A stretch of DNA of 64,000 nt from Hyphomicrobiales bacterium (GTDB lineage Bacteria; Pseudomonadota; Alphaproteobacteria; Rhizobiales; Rhizobiaceae), in assembly GCA_900473175.1 (NCBI GenBank), contig UCKM01000013.1, positions 151,799 through 215,798 on the forward strand, read 5' to 3'. Shown here one piece after another: positions 9,551 through 18,636 of the stretch. A program made the position numbers and the translations under genes. Position 1 is the stretch's first letter. The number at the start of each line of letters is the position of its first letter. Under the pieces are notes generated by a model. It ran no database searches, was not told the DNA's origin, and saw only the letters and a list, made by a program, of their open reading frames with translations.

Positions 9551-9958
9551 GTGAAACCAGATCACTTTGAGGTAACCTCGGCCTGCAGCGCAGTGCACCA
9601 CATCCTGGCGCGTGTCGGCGATAAATGGACGGTGCTCGTGGTCAATTATCTCGGCAACAAATCCATGCGTTTCAACGAGTTGAAGCGAACGATCAACGGC
9701 ATTTCGCAGAAGATGCTGACGAGCACGCTGCGTGGTCTCGAGCGAGATGGATTCGTCACGCGGACCGTTTATCCCACCATCCCGCCGCGCGTGGACTATG
9801 AGCTGACCGATCTCGGCCGCGACCTGCTCGTGCCGGTGCGAGCGCTTGGCGACTGGGCCATCAGGAATGAGCAACGGGTCGCCGAAGCGCGGGCAAAGTT
9901 CGATACTTCGCACGACGGCTTGGAACAGAAACCGCCGTTTTCCCAGGCTGCCGAATGA
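9551..9958 (+). CDS. HxlR family transcriptional regulator
   Basis: A 135-residue winged-helix regulator. It contains the HxlR core: an N-terminal cysteine (SACSAVHHILARVGDKWTV), the recognition region RFNELKRTINGISQKMLTSTLRGLERDG and the wing YPTIPPRVDYELTDLGRDL. The conserved cysteine near the N-terminus is a known redox or electrophile sensor in several relatives; this is inference here. Start is GTG at 9551, placed by an AAGGAGG site at 9537-9543. It is divergent from the FMN reductase gene, its probable target. Confidence 0.9.
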   Translation: MKPDHFEVTSACSAVHHILARVGDKWTVLVVNYLGNKSMRFNELKRTINGISQKMLTSTLRGLERDGFVTRTVYPTIPPRVDYELTDLGRDLLVPVRALGDWAIRNEQRVAEARAKFDTSHDGLEQKPPFSQAAE

Positions 9959-10032
9959 GCAGTAGTAGCCGACAGTTTGCGGCGATCGGTGCTGGTGGGT
10001 TGGAAACAAGGTTGTCCAGGATGGACGGGTCG

Positions 10033-10383
10033 TTACCGATTTTCTTCGAAATGCTGCTTCAAAAAATTCAAAGCGACTTTCAAAAGCGGCAGTTCATCGA
10101 TGACGACGCCCCAAATAATATTGTCAGATAGCTGATGATATTCGTGCCGGAGTATGTTGCCGATCGTGCGCACCTTAATCCATGGAACGTTGGGCCGGAG
10201 ACCCCGCACATCCTCGGGCAGCGCGCGGCTCGCCTCTGAGATGATCTCGATGCCGCGTTGCACCGCGTGCTTAAGTACCCAAGCTTTTTGGTAATCCAAC
10301 AGGGATTTGGCAGCGATTGCATTCTGGATGCCGTTGATGGCATCGAGCATGTCATCCAACACATGACGAAAATCGCGCACCAC
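10033..10383 (-). CDS. HepT-like toxin (DUF86 family)
   Basis: A 116-residue all-helical HEPN-type protein, the toxin partner of MntA-type nucleotidyltransferases. The presumed RNase motif is seen in IGNILRHEYHQLSD (R, then H and Y), close to the R-x4-6-H pattern of HEPN ribonucleases. It starts at GTG 10383 (or the adjacent GTG at 10380), one base after the stop of the nucleotidyltransferase gene, so the two are coupled. In characterised HepT/MntA pairs the antitoxin AMPylates a tyrosine in this motif; whether this happens here is inferred from the family. Confidence 0.85.
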   Translation of the reverse strand: MVRDFRHVLDDMLDAINGIQNAIAAKSLLDYQKAWVLKHAVQRGIEIISEASRALPEDVRGLRPNVPWIKVRTIGNILRHEYHQLSDNIIWGVVIDELPLLKVALNFLKQHFEENR

Positions 10384-10384
10384 T

Positions 10385-10681
10385 TCAGATTACACGCAAG
10401 GCAGATCGTTCGATCCTGGATTTCAGTTTTGGATGCAGGCTGTCCCTCGTAGTCACGTCCACGCAAACCGCGAGTTTCTCTTCCAGCAGCAATTTAATGC
10501 CGATCAAGTCAAATGCGTTGAACCTGCTGGTGGGGTCATAATCGATAAAAAGATCAATATCACTATTTGGCTCTGCCTCGTCACGTGCAGTCGAGCCGAA
10601 CAGATACAAAGCGGTTGCGCCCATGCTCTTTATGGCATTGGCGTTCTCTTTTAGTTTGCTGATCGCATCCGCTCTTTGCAT
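10385..10681 (-). CDS. MntA-like nucleotidyltransferase antitoxin
   Basis: A 98-residue minimal nucleotidyltransferase. The catalytic signature GSTARDEAEPNSDIDLFIDY fits G-S-x10-D-x-D exactly, so the active site looks intact. It lies immediately upstream of the HepT-like gene on the same strand, the usual order and spacing of a type VII toxin-antitoxin pair in which the transferase neutralises the toxin by AMPylation. The start at 10681 (MQRADAISKLK) has no strong ribosome site. Confidence 0.88.
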   Translation of the reverse strand: MQRADAISKLKENANAIKSMGATALYLFGSTARDEAEPNSDIDLFIDYDPTSRFNAFDLIGIKLLLEEKLAVCVDVTTRDSLHPKLKSRIERSALRVI

Positions 10682-10746
10682 GGGAATAACTTATATCATG
10701 GAACTCGGATTTCCAATGCGGACGTTCCCCCGAAGAATGGCAACAA

Positions 10747-10772
10747 AAAAGGCGGGTCGAAACCCGCCTTTT
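10747..10772 (-). terminator. Rho-independent terminator of groESL
   Basis: An 11-bp perfect stem (AAAAGGCGGGT with CGAA loop and ACCCGCCTTTT) followed, on the minus strand, by more T residues lies 25 bases beyond the groEL stop. It should end the groES-groEL transcript. Confidence 0.92.
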
Positions 10773-10797
10773 CCATATGTCGCTGGGACAGGATTTC

Positions 10798-12504
<1,707 letters not shown>

Positions 12505-12801
12505 TTAGCCGAGGATACCCAGAATGTCGGATTCCTTCATGATCAGCAGGTCTTCGCCGCCGATCTTGACTTCCGTACCGGACCACTTGCCGAACAGGAT
12601 GAGATCGCCTGCCTTGACATCGAGTGGTACGAGCTTGCCGGCTTCGTCACGAGCGCCGGTGCCAACGGCGATGACTTCGCCTTCCTGCGGCTTTTCCTTG
12701 GCAGTATCCGGAATGATGATGCCGCCTGCGGTCTTTGCTTCGGATTCGACGCGGCGTACGACGACGCGGTCATGAAGCGGGCGGAACTTGGTCTTGGCCA
12801 T
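12505..12801 (-). CDS. groES: Co-chaperonin GroES (Hsp10)
   Basis: Heptameric lid of the GroEL chamber. The 98-residue product begins [17 protein letters not shown], contains the mobile loop region ([19 protein letters not shown]) and ends ESDILGILG. The frame extends 19 codons upstream to 12858 but into the leader; ATG 12801 matches the family start. First gene of the groESL operon, 62 bases downstream of CIRCE. Confidence 0.97.
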   Translation of the reverse strand: MAKTKFRPLHDRVVVRRVESEAKTAGGIIIPDTAKEKPQEGEVIAVGTGARDEAGKLVPLDVKAGDLILFGKWSGTEVKIGGEDLLIMKESDILGILG

Positions 12802-12862
12802 GGTTAGAACCCTTGATGTTGGTGTCAAAACGATGTCGCGAACGGCTGCGCCATTCACGTTA

Positions 12863-12889
12863 TTAGCACTCGCCTTGGGTGAGTGCTAA
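12863..12889 (-). promoter_or_regulatory. CIRCE operator (HrcA binding site)
   Basis: A perfect CIRCE inverted repeat: TTAGCACTC, nine-base spacer, GAGTGCTAA. It lies in the groES leader, just downstream of the predicted promoter. HrcA bound here represses groESL under non-stress conditions. Confidence 0.98.
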
Positions 12890-12899
12890 CTGGGGCCGG

Positions 12900-12928
12900 A
12901 GATAGTGGGATGGGCTGAAAGAGTCAAG
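12900..12928 (-). promoter_or_regulatory. Predicted groESL promoter, RpoH-like
   Basis: Read on the minus strand, CTTGAC (12928-12923), a 17-base spacer and CTATCT (12905-12900) match the heat-shock sigma-32 consensus used in alphaproteobacteria (CTTGAC and CYTAT-type boxes). The start of transcription would fall a few bases before CIRCE. Dual control by RpoH and HrcA is inferred. Confidence 0.7.
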
Positions 12929-13138
12929 GGAAAGCCGTGCTGAAAATTTGTTCCGTATCCCTTGGACCAGGAAAAGCGGCGACGGCCCGATGCCCCGAGT
13001 GTGTCATTGTCCCAGACCAATGTGAAAGCTTGATGACCCTGCCATCCTTCGCCGAAGCTGGACTGCAATTAGATGGGGATTATCAAGGAAACAAGCAGTC
13101 AGAGCACGATTCCGCTTTTCAACACATGTGAATAGAGA
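12929..13138. other. Gap with no supported gene
   Basis: About 210 bases between the groESL promoter and the repeated leader of the first small lipoprotein gene. A 64-codon open frame at 12937-13131 on the plus strand has no signal, motif or ribosome site and is not called. GC content falls towards the right end, marking entry into the AT-richer GH95 island. Confidence 0.6.
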
Positions 13139-13197
13139 TATCATATATGAATACTGTATTTTTTTATCGACATGTCTGGGAGGACAGATTTTTGAAA
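13139..13197 (+). repeat. Leader repeat, copy 1
   Basis: A leader beginning tatcatatatgaata and ending gtctgggaggacag with a TTG start recurs at 13687-13749, about 550 bases downstream. It carries the ribosome site (GGGAGGACAG) of the small lipoprotein gene and perhaps its promoter. Duplication of the leader together with the gene shows the locus arose by tandem duplication. Confidence 0.85.
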
Positions 13198-13518
13198 GGC
13201 GCTATTTCTCCAGTCATATCTTCTGCATTGGCCGCACTTTTGTTGAGCGGCTGTAATGATCAAGATTCTACATCCAAATCCGGGGTACCGGCATCAGTTG
13301 CCGGCACTACGCTTACGGGATCAACGTTTCCAGCACCTCCAAGTCCCGATCCACAAGTCGGCACGACTTTGGCGGGAACTGGCACGGGGCCGTCGCCGAC
13401 AGATGGCGACACGGGACCCACACTGAAGCCGAATATTATACCGGTTTGTGCCGAGCTTGCCACGAAACGGCACATTCTGGTCGAGGAAATCCAAAAGGCA
13501 AAAAGCGCGCAGCTCTAA
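13192..13518 (+). CDS. Small low-complexity lipoprotein, copy 1 of the GH95 locus
   Basis: Unrecognised family. The 108-residue product has a short signal (MKGAISPVISSALAALLLSG) ending in a lipobox LLSGC, so it is probably a lipoprotein. The middle is rich in Gly, Ser, Thr, Pro and Asp (low complexity), and the end is a conserved tail: PVCAELATKR then LVEEIQKAKSAQL. The same tail closes copies 2 and 3. Start is the TTG at 13192, fixed by alignment with copy 2 and by GGGAGGACAG just upstream; an ATG at 13147 in frame lies in the repeated leader and is not favoured. Function unknown; proximity to a secreted glycosidase suggests an envelope role. Confidence 0.7.
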   Translation: MKGAISPVISSALAALLLSGCNDQDSTSKSGVPASVAGTTLTGSTFPAPPSPDPQVGTTLAGTGTGPSPTDGDTGPTLKPNIIPVCAELATKRHILVEEIQKAKSAQL

Positions 13519-13646
13519 ATTTGCCAGTACCACAATGTCTTGGACGGCCGTGGTTCTATTGCTTTGAGAAACAGATTTATAGGGAGGAGTTTTCAAATGG
13601 ACGAAGAAATTAGTCAACAAAGGCGCACGCTAATAAAGTTCGCCGG
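13477..13646 (+). repeat. Direct repeat spanning tail, gap and GH95 start, copy 1
   Basis: About 170 bases from the conserved tail of small gene 1 through the intergenic gap into a GH95-like start recur at 14119-14291 with around 10 percent differences. The match stops abruptly at 13646, where GH95 coding continues only in the second copy. Confidence 0.88.
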
Positions 13647-13698
13647 TCAAAAGCAAAGTTCTCACTTGCGCGCATATGAAGTTGCTTATCATATATGA
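13597..13698 (+). pseudogene. Truncated duplicate of the GH95 gene start
   Basis: A 33-codon open frame begins MDEEISQQRRTLIKFAG, nearly identical to the true GH95 start at 14242 ([17 protein letters not shown]), with the same GGGAGGAG ribosome site upstream. After 17 residues similarity ends and the frame runs into the leader repeat of small gene 2, stopping at its TGA. It is the scar left where a duplicated small-gene/GH95 unit was joined to the next unit. Confidence 0.85.
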
Positions 13699-13749
13699 AT
13701 ATTATGTTTTTGTTTTTAGCTGAGATGTCTGGGAGGACAGATTTTGAAA
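13687..13749 (+). repeat. Leader repeat, copy 2
   Basis: Second copy of the leader at 13139-13197, again ending in GGGAGGACAG and a TTG start. It overlaps the end of the truncated GH95 remnant, defining the duplication junction to within about 40 bases. Confidence 0.85.
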
Positions 13750-14160
13750 CGAGCTAATTGTTTAGTCAAATCGCTTACTGTGTTTGGCTTTTTGTTGAGC
13801 TGTAGCGTTAACAGCTACTCTTTTACTTTTTCAGGCTCAACTTTCCCGCCACCGGTGATTACCAGTGCGCAGGACAATACGGCTATCAAAAGCGGTGATG
13901 CGAGTCCGAGTTCGGCGGGGGGGGGCACGAGTACGACTTTTGTTGGAAATGGTGTTGGCGCGACCTTACCGGGCGGTGGCTCTGATACGACGTCGACAGC
14001 CGGTGGTGCAATTCCAGGTGCGGCGGGCGGTGACTCTTGGACGGCGCTTGCGGTCAATGGCGCTTTAATATCAAGCATTTCACCAATTTGTGCTGAACTT
14101 GCTGCAAAGCGGAAAGTACTGGTCGAGGAAATCCAAAAGGCAAAAAGCGCGCAACTCTAA
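13744..14160 (+). CDS. Small low-complexity lipoprotein-like protein, copy 2
   Basis: Paralogue of the gene at 13192. The 138-residue product starts MKRANCLVKSLTVFGFLLSC, a signal sequence with a lipobox-like LLSC, has a long Gly/Ser/Thr-rich centre, and ends PICAELAAKRKVLVEEIQKA then KSAQL. Signal and tail are conserved between copies while the centre differs, as if the centre were a spacer or a diversifying surface. TTG start at 13744. A run of nine G residues at 13917-13925 inside the gene could slip and switch the frame. The GH95 gene follows 81 bases on and is probably co-transcribed. Confidence 0.72.
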   Translation: MKRANCLVKSLTVFGFLLSCSVNSYSFTFSGSTFPPPVITSAQDNTAIKSGDASPSSAGGGTSTTFVGNGVGATLPGGGSDTTSTAGGAIPGAAGGDSWTALAVNGALISSISPICAELAAKRKVLVEEIQKAKSAQL

Positions 14161-14291
14161 ATTTGCCAGCACCACAACGTCTTGGACAGCCGTGGTTTTG
14201 TATTGCTTTGAGAAGCAGATTTTATAGGGAGGAGTTTTCAAATGAACGAAGAGTTTAGTCAACAAAGGCGAGCGCTCATAAAATTCGCCGG
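14119..14291 (+). repeat. Direct repeat spanning tail, gap and GH95 start, copy 2
   Basis: Partner of 13477-13646. It includes the last 14 codons of small gene 2, an 81-base gap with the hexamer GGGAGG ahead of the start, and the first 16 codons of GH95. The pair could recombine and delete about 640 bases. Confidence 0.88.
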
Positions 14292-16686
14292 CACCAGTGC
14301 CTTAATGTCTGTCGCGGCGCCATTTATCGGCAACATGCTGGATGCAACGCCAGTTGAAGCGCAGGAGGCGGTAATTGCGACGACCGACACAAGCCAAAAG
14401 GTCGTTCTCAGGTCACCCGCGCAGGCTACCACGGGCAATCTGTCCAGGCTGCTCACCGAAGGCTCCCCCATTGGTAATGGGCGGATTGGAGCGCTGCTAG
14501 GCGGGGACGTTGCCAATGAAATCATCGTGCTGAACGAGATTTCGTTGTGGACCGGCGATACGACCGATACGTCCGGCAGCGAATCGCGGAACAATTGCTA
14601 TCAAATGTTGGGTCTGCTCAACGTCAACTTATCGAACATATCAGCAAATACGGCAACCGGCTATGAAAGGGTGCTGGATATTCAGACGGCGCAGCTCGAT
14701 ACGAAATTCCAGGCAAATTTGATAAATTATACACGCCAGGCGTTTTGTAGCCATCCTGATGATGTGCTGGTTTTGCGGATGAGTGCTGACAAGGCTGGCG
14801 CCCATTCCGGTACGATTACATTGGCGAATGGGCCGACGAGCCCTACGCTGACTGTTAGCAATGGCCCTGTTGCCGGTACCGGTACGGGTAAAGTCACGGC
14901 GACTGCTAATGCTGACGGGACAATCTCGATCACGGCGACCGGAGTATTGCCCAATAAAGAGAAATACGCCACTTATCTGCAGTGCTTGGCTGTCGGGGGA
15001 ACGATCGGCATAAGTGGCAGCAAGGTGACATTTGCCAATGTCGATACGCTCACCTTCATTATATCGGGAAAAACCAACTATGTGAATGATGGGGACGCCT
15101 GGCATTTCGCAACCGACGATCCATCCACGGGCGCGCAGGCCAATGTGGTTGCCGCCGCCAAACTCGACTATGCGACGTTGATGCAGCGTCATCGAGAAGA
15201 TTATGGCACGCTCTTTAGCCGTCAGATACTTGATCTCGGCGCTTCGACCCCGGAACAACGGGCACAGACAGCCTCCGAACGTTTGACCGCCAATAGCACA
15301 ACGCCCGACCCTGAATTGATGGCGCTTTACTTTCAGTATAGCCGCTATCTGATGATCAGTTGTTCACGTAAGGGCGGCTTGGCCGCCAATCTGCAAGGGC
15401 TGTGGAATATCTCGAACAGTCCGCCATGGAACTCGGATTATCACACCAATATCAATATCCAGATGTGTTATTGGCTGGCTGAACCTGGCAATCTGAGCGA
15501 ATGCTTCATTCCCTTCTCGGATTTTGTCAGAAGTCAGCTCTCGTCCTGGCGTATTGCCACCAATGCTAACCCGCTTTTGAAGACCGTTGATAAGAAACCT
15601 GCACGCGGCTGGGCTTTAAGAACCTCACATAATATATATGGCGGCATGGGCTGGAACTGGGACCTGTCCGCCGCAGCGTGGTATTGCCGCCATCTCTATG
15701 ATCATTACGTTTTCACAATGGATGCCGACTATTTGAACAAGGTGGCCTACCCGATCATGAAGGAGGTTTGCCAGTTCTGGCAGGATATGCTGAGGACGAA
15801 TGTGACATCTGGCGGGAAGCTGGTTGTGCTTGGCGCAATCGGCGGCTGGTCGCCCGAGCAGAACCCTAACCCTGGAACGTCAAGCACGGACGGATGCAGC
15901 TATAATCAGGAGTTTGTCTGGGACATTTTCAACAACACGATTGAGGCCAGTATCGCGCTAGGCAAGGACAGTGACTTCCGTCAGGAAATCAAGCAATTGC
16001 GCGACAATCTTTATCTGCCTGCAATCAATCCGGACACCGGGGAACTGCAGGAATGGATGGATTCGGATTTGAAAGGCGAACTTCATCACCGCCATTTGTC
16101 GCATCTTGTTGGGCTCTATCCGGGCGAGCGCATTGTATTGTCAAACGATACGGCGCTGATGGCTGCCGCCAAAGCCGCCTTGAAAGCTCGCGGCGATGGC
16201 CCAACCGGCTGGTCTGCCGCTTGGCGTATTGCTTGCTGGGCGATGCTCGGAGATGGCGAGGCCGCATATAAGCAACTCAAGGTTTTGCTTACGCCCGTAG
16301 ACCCCAAGCGCACCGGTCGCGATGGCGGCGGCGGGGGGGCTTACCCTAATTTGTTCAACGCCGGCACCCCATTCCAGATCGACGGCAATTTCGGCGGTGG
16401 GGCCGCGATTATCGAAATGATTGTGCAAAGCCACATGGGCAAGGTGATCTTGCTGCCCGCCCTTCCTTCTGCCTGGCCTTCGGGCTCGCTCAAGGGCGTA
16501 CGGCTGCGTGGCGGTTTTGAAGCCGACGTGACATGGCAGGACGGCGAGCTTAAACAGGCCGAAATTCGCAGCATCGGAGGGGAGAAGACGAGGGTGTATT
16601 ATGATGGCGGCAGCGCCGACATTACGCCGCCGAAAGTCGGGCGGGGTCTTTTGCTGACGCCGTCATCTTTTACATGTCAACAATAG
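14242..16686 (+). CDS. GH95 family glycoside hydrolase (alpha-L-fucosidase-like), exported
   Basis: Probable exo-glycosidase acting on alpha-L-fucosyl or related alpha-L-galactosyl residues of plant or host glycans; the exact substrate cannot be told. The 814-residue product starts with a Tat-like signal ([20 protein letters not shown]). GH95 blocks follow in order: [14 protein letters not shown] (75-88), LNEISLW (97-103), [20 protein letters not shown] (about 386-405), [16 protein letters not shown] (about 613-628), [12 protein letters not shown] and [10 protein letters not shown] (about 711-720). In studied enzymes two Asn and an Asp in such blocks form the catalytic base site. Length is normal. 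AT-richer than its neighbours and flanked by duplicated small genes, which suggests transfer. Confidence 0.9.
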   Translation: MNEEFSQQRRALIKFAGTSALMSVAAPFIGNMLDATPVEAQEAVIATTDTSQKVVLRSPAQATTGNLSRLLTEGSPIGNGRIGALLGGDVANEIIVLNEISLWTGDTTDTSGSESRNNCYQMLGLLNVNLSNISANTATGYERVLDIQTAQLDTKFQANLINYTRQAFCSHPDDVLVLRMSADKAGAHSGTITLANGPTSPTLTVSNGPVAGTGTGKVTATANADGTISITATGVLPNKEKYATYLQCLAVGGTIGISGSKVTFANVDTLTFIISGKTNYVNDGDAWHFATDDPSTGAQANVVAAAKLDYATLMQRHREDYGTLFSRQILDLGASTPEQRAQTASERLTANSTTPDPELMALYFQYSRYLMISCSRKGGLAANLQGLWNISNSPPWNSDYHTNINIQMCYWLAEPGNLSECFIPFSDFVRSQLSSWRIATNANPLLKTVDKKPARGWALRTSHNIYGGMGWNWDLSAAAWYCRHLYDHYVFTMDADYLNKVAYPIMKEVCQFWQDMLRTNVTSGGKLVVLGAIGGWSPEQNPNPGTSSTDGCSYNQEFVWDIFNNTIEASIALGKDSDFRQEIKQLRDNLYLPAINPDTGELQEWMDSDLKGELHHRHLSHLVGLYPGERIVLSNDTALMAAAKAALKARGDGPTGWSAAWRIACWAMLGDGEAAYKQLKVLLTPVDPKRTGRDGGGGGAYPNLFNAGTPFQIDGNFGGGAAIIEMIVQSHMGKVILLPALPSAWPSGSLKGVRLRGGFEADVTWQDGELKQAEIRSIGGEKTRVYYDGGSADITPPKVGRGLLLTPSSFTCQQ

Positions 16687-16744
16687 CTGAGTGACGGGGG
16701 CTGCCTGCGAGTAATACCATGCTATTTCAACTTGAGGACATATT

Positions 16745-17018
16745 TTGAAACGGGCTAATTCTCTATGGCGGTGGCCTTCGCGTTTTTGGTGAGCAGTAGT
16801 GTTATAGGCCACGCTTTATCGCTCAAGCACCAGTCATCGCCTGCCAAGCACCAGCCCCCCCAACAAAGTCGACGACCCCGAAAGGCAATGGCAAAGGAAC
16901 GGCACCTTCGGTCGATAATGTCGTGAAGCCGAGTCTTTCACCAATTTGTGCTGAGCTTACCGCGAAGCGGAAAGCATTGGTCGAAGAAATTCAAAAGGTA
17001 AAAAGCAAGCCGCTCTGA
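16745..17018 (+). pseudogene. Small lipoprotein gene, copy 3, frameshifted
   Basis: Degenerate third copy downstream of GH95. Three pieces lie in three different frames: the TTG start with KRANS at 16745, a signal-like segment MAVAFAFLVSSSVIGHALSL from 16765, and the conserved tail SPICAELTAKRKALVEEIQK then VKSKPL ending at the TGA at 17016-17018. At least two frameshifts and loss of most of the low-complexity centre make it non-functional. The upstream gaggaca plus attttgaaacg matches the end of the leader repeats. Confidence 0.85.
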
Positions 17019-17080
17019 GCCTGCCAGCACCGTCTTCGTGTGCCAACAGTGACAAGAGAAAGGGGCGGGCGACCGCCCAT

Positions 17081-17392
17081 TTACTCTTCCGCGTGCTCTT
17101 CGCATACGTGATGGGCCATGTCCGCCAGCATGCCGCTGACGTGCTGGTCCGCCAACTCGTAAAAAATCTGCTTCGCCTGGCGATTGCCGCGCACTAGCCG
17201 CGCCCCGCGCAGCAGTCGCAAATGGTGGCTGACCAGCGACTGCGACAGGTCGAGGCTGGCGGCGATATCACCCACCGACCGCGGAGCTTCAAGACAGAAG
17301 AACAGGATGCGCAGGCGGGTTGGATCGCCGAGCAGCCGAAACGTTTCGGCGAGGATCGTCGTATCGAGCTGCGAGGGAATGGGCTTGGTCAA
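17081..17392 (-). CDS. ArsR/SmtB family metal-sensing repressor
   Basis: A 103-residue winged-helix repressor: LLGDPTRLRILFFCLEAPRSVGDIAASLDLSQSLVSHHLRLLRGARLV is the DNA-binding half. The last helix, DQHVSGMLADMAHHVCEEH, fits D-x-H-x10-H-x2-E, the alpha-5 zinc site of SmtB/CzrA-type sensors, so it probably responds to Zn(II) (or Co/Ni). The TTG start at 17392 overlaps the stop of the CDF transporter gene upstream (TTGA), so the sensor is made by coupled translation and probably autoregulates the operon. Confidence 0.93.
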   Translation of the reverse strand: MTKPIPSQLDTTILAETFRLLGDPTRLRILFFCLEAPRSVGDIAASLDLSQSLVSHHLRLLRGARLVRGNRQAKQIFYELADQHVSGMLADMAHHVCEEHAEE

Positions 17393-18420
17393 TGCTTGTG
17401 CCCCACATGGCTGTGGGCGTGCGCCGGATGATCATGATCGGCGTGATTGTGATCCGCCTCGCCATGGTCGTGATCCGAATGGTCGTGGGCATGGTCGCCG
17501 GCGGTATCGGTGCCGAGGCAGCAATCGACAGAATGCTGATCCGGCCAGTCGATGGCGATGGTTGAATGAACAATGTCGAATTTCTTCACAAGTTCGGCTT
17601 CGACCTGTTTGACCAGAAGCCGCGGATCGGTGCCATCCTTGGGACGCACATGCAGCGTTGCGAGCGGTTTGCCGGATGTGATCATCCAGACATGCACATG
17701 ACTGACCGCGCCAAGTCCCGGGACGGTTTTCAGCAAGTACTGCTCGATCGCCTCGGGCGCGGCATTGTCCGGAGCGCCTTCCAACAGGATATGCAGGGAA
17801 TTGCGCATCAGCGACCAGGCACTGCGCAGGATCAGCAGACAGACGAAGATGGAAAGGATCGGATCGATCGGCGTCCAGCCCGTATAATAGATGACAACGG
17901 CCGCGACGATCGTACCGATCGAGCCGAGCAGATCGCCCATCACATGCAGGACCGCACCCTTGATGTTGACATGTTCGGTGTCGCCACGCGTCAAGATCCA
18001 GAAGACGAGAATATTGACCAGGAGTCCGATCACAGCGACGGTCAGCATCGGACCGGCCAGAACGACACCCGGATTGCGGAAGCGGTCGATCGCCTCGTAT
18101 GCGATCCAGATCAGGATGGCAAAAAGCGACACCGCATTGATCAATCCGGCGATCACTTCGAACCGCAAGTAACCGAAGGTTCGCCGTTCGTCGGCTGCAC
18201 GCCTGCCGAAGCGGAACGCCGAGTAGGCAAGCACGAGCGCACCGGCGTCGGTCAGCATATGTCCGGCATCGGCGATCAGGGCGAGAGACCCCGACAGGAA
18301 ACCGCCGATGACTTCGACAATCATGAAAACGAATGTGATGACAAAGGCAATCAGCACCTTGCGCTCATTGCCTGCGGTGATTTTTGGCGCGTGATCGTGG
18401 CCGGCGTGGGAATCTGACAT
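17389..18420 (-). CDS. Cation diffusion facilitator, zinc-type (CzcD/ZitB/DmeF-like)
   Basis: Inner-membrane metal/proton antiporter exporting Zn(II), Co(II) or similar. The 343-residue product has six predicted membrane segments; transport-site pairs appear as ALIADAGHMLTDAGAL (TM2, D-x3-D with His) and HVMGDLLGS (TM5, H-x3-D). A cytoplasmic domain follows (SHVHVWMITSGKPLATLHV), then a long His/Asp tail (DHAHDHSDHDHGEADHNH) that may buffer metal. ATG at 18420 is preferred to the upstream TTG. It is the first gene of an operon with the ArsR sensor. Confidence 0.93.
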   Translation of the reverse strand: MSDSHAGHDHAPKITAGNERKVLIAFVITFVFMIVEVIGGFLSGSLALIADAGHMLTDAGALVLAYSAFRFGRRAADERRTFGYLRFEVIAGLINAVSLFAILIWIAYEAIDRFRNPGVVLAGPMLTVAVIGLLVNILVFWILTRGDTEHVNIKGAVLHVMGDLLGSIGTIVAAVVIYYTGWTPIDPILSIFVCLLILRSAWSLMRNSLHILLEGAPDNAAPEAIEQYLLKTVPGLGAVSHVHVWMITSGKPLATLHVRPKDGTDPRLLVKQVEAELVKKFDIVHSTIAIDWPDQHSVDCCLGTDTAGDHAHDHSDHDHGEADHNHADHDHPAHAHSHVGHKH

Positions 18421-18437
18421 GATCAACCTAATTTCAA

Positions 18438-18451
18438 ACGTATAAATACGT
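18438..18451. promoter_or_regulatory. Candidate operator of the CDF-ArsR operon
   Basis: A 6-2-6 inverted repeat, ACGTAT aa ATACGT, lies 18 bases upstream of the CDF start in an AT-rich leader. ArsR/SmtB repressors bind AT-rich imperfect dyads near their promoters, so this is a plausible site, but the sequence is not the known ATATGAACA-type consensus. Confidence 0.4.
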
Positions 18452-18636
18452 GTTCATATATCCAATTTGTGAAATATGCCTGCGATTAATCGCTGTCAAC
18501 GGAGACATCGAAATTTTGTTCCGCACCCGACGTGCTTCGGTCTGATGACAATCCCCGTGACACGATTGGCCCGATCGGTTAAGCGAGAGCGACCTTAAAA
18601 CTTTGGTGTAAAGTCACGTCTTCTGAAAGGGCCGGC

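Noticed and set aside
12937..13131. A 64-codon open frame in the groESL to GH95 gap
   Set aside because: No ribosome site, no signal peptide and no recognisable pattern; it lies over the groESL promoter side.
13139..14291. A CRISPR array or insertion sequence explaining the repeats
   Set aside because: Only two long, gene-containing direct copies with no regular spacers, no transposase and no terminal inverted repeats; tandem duplication explains them.
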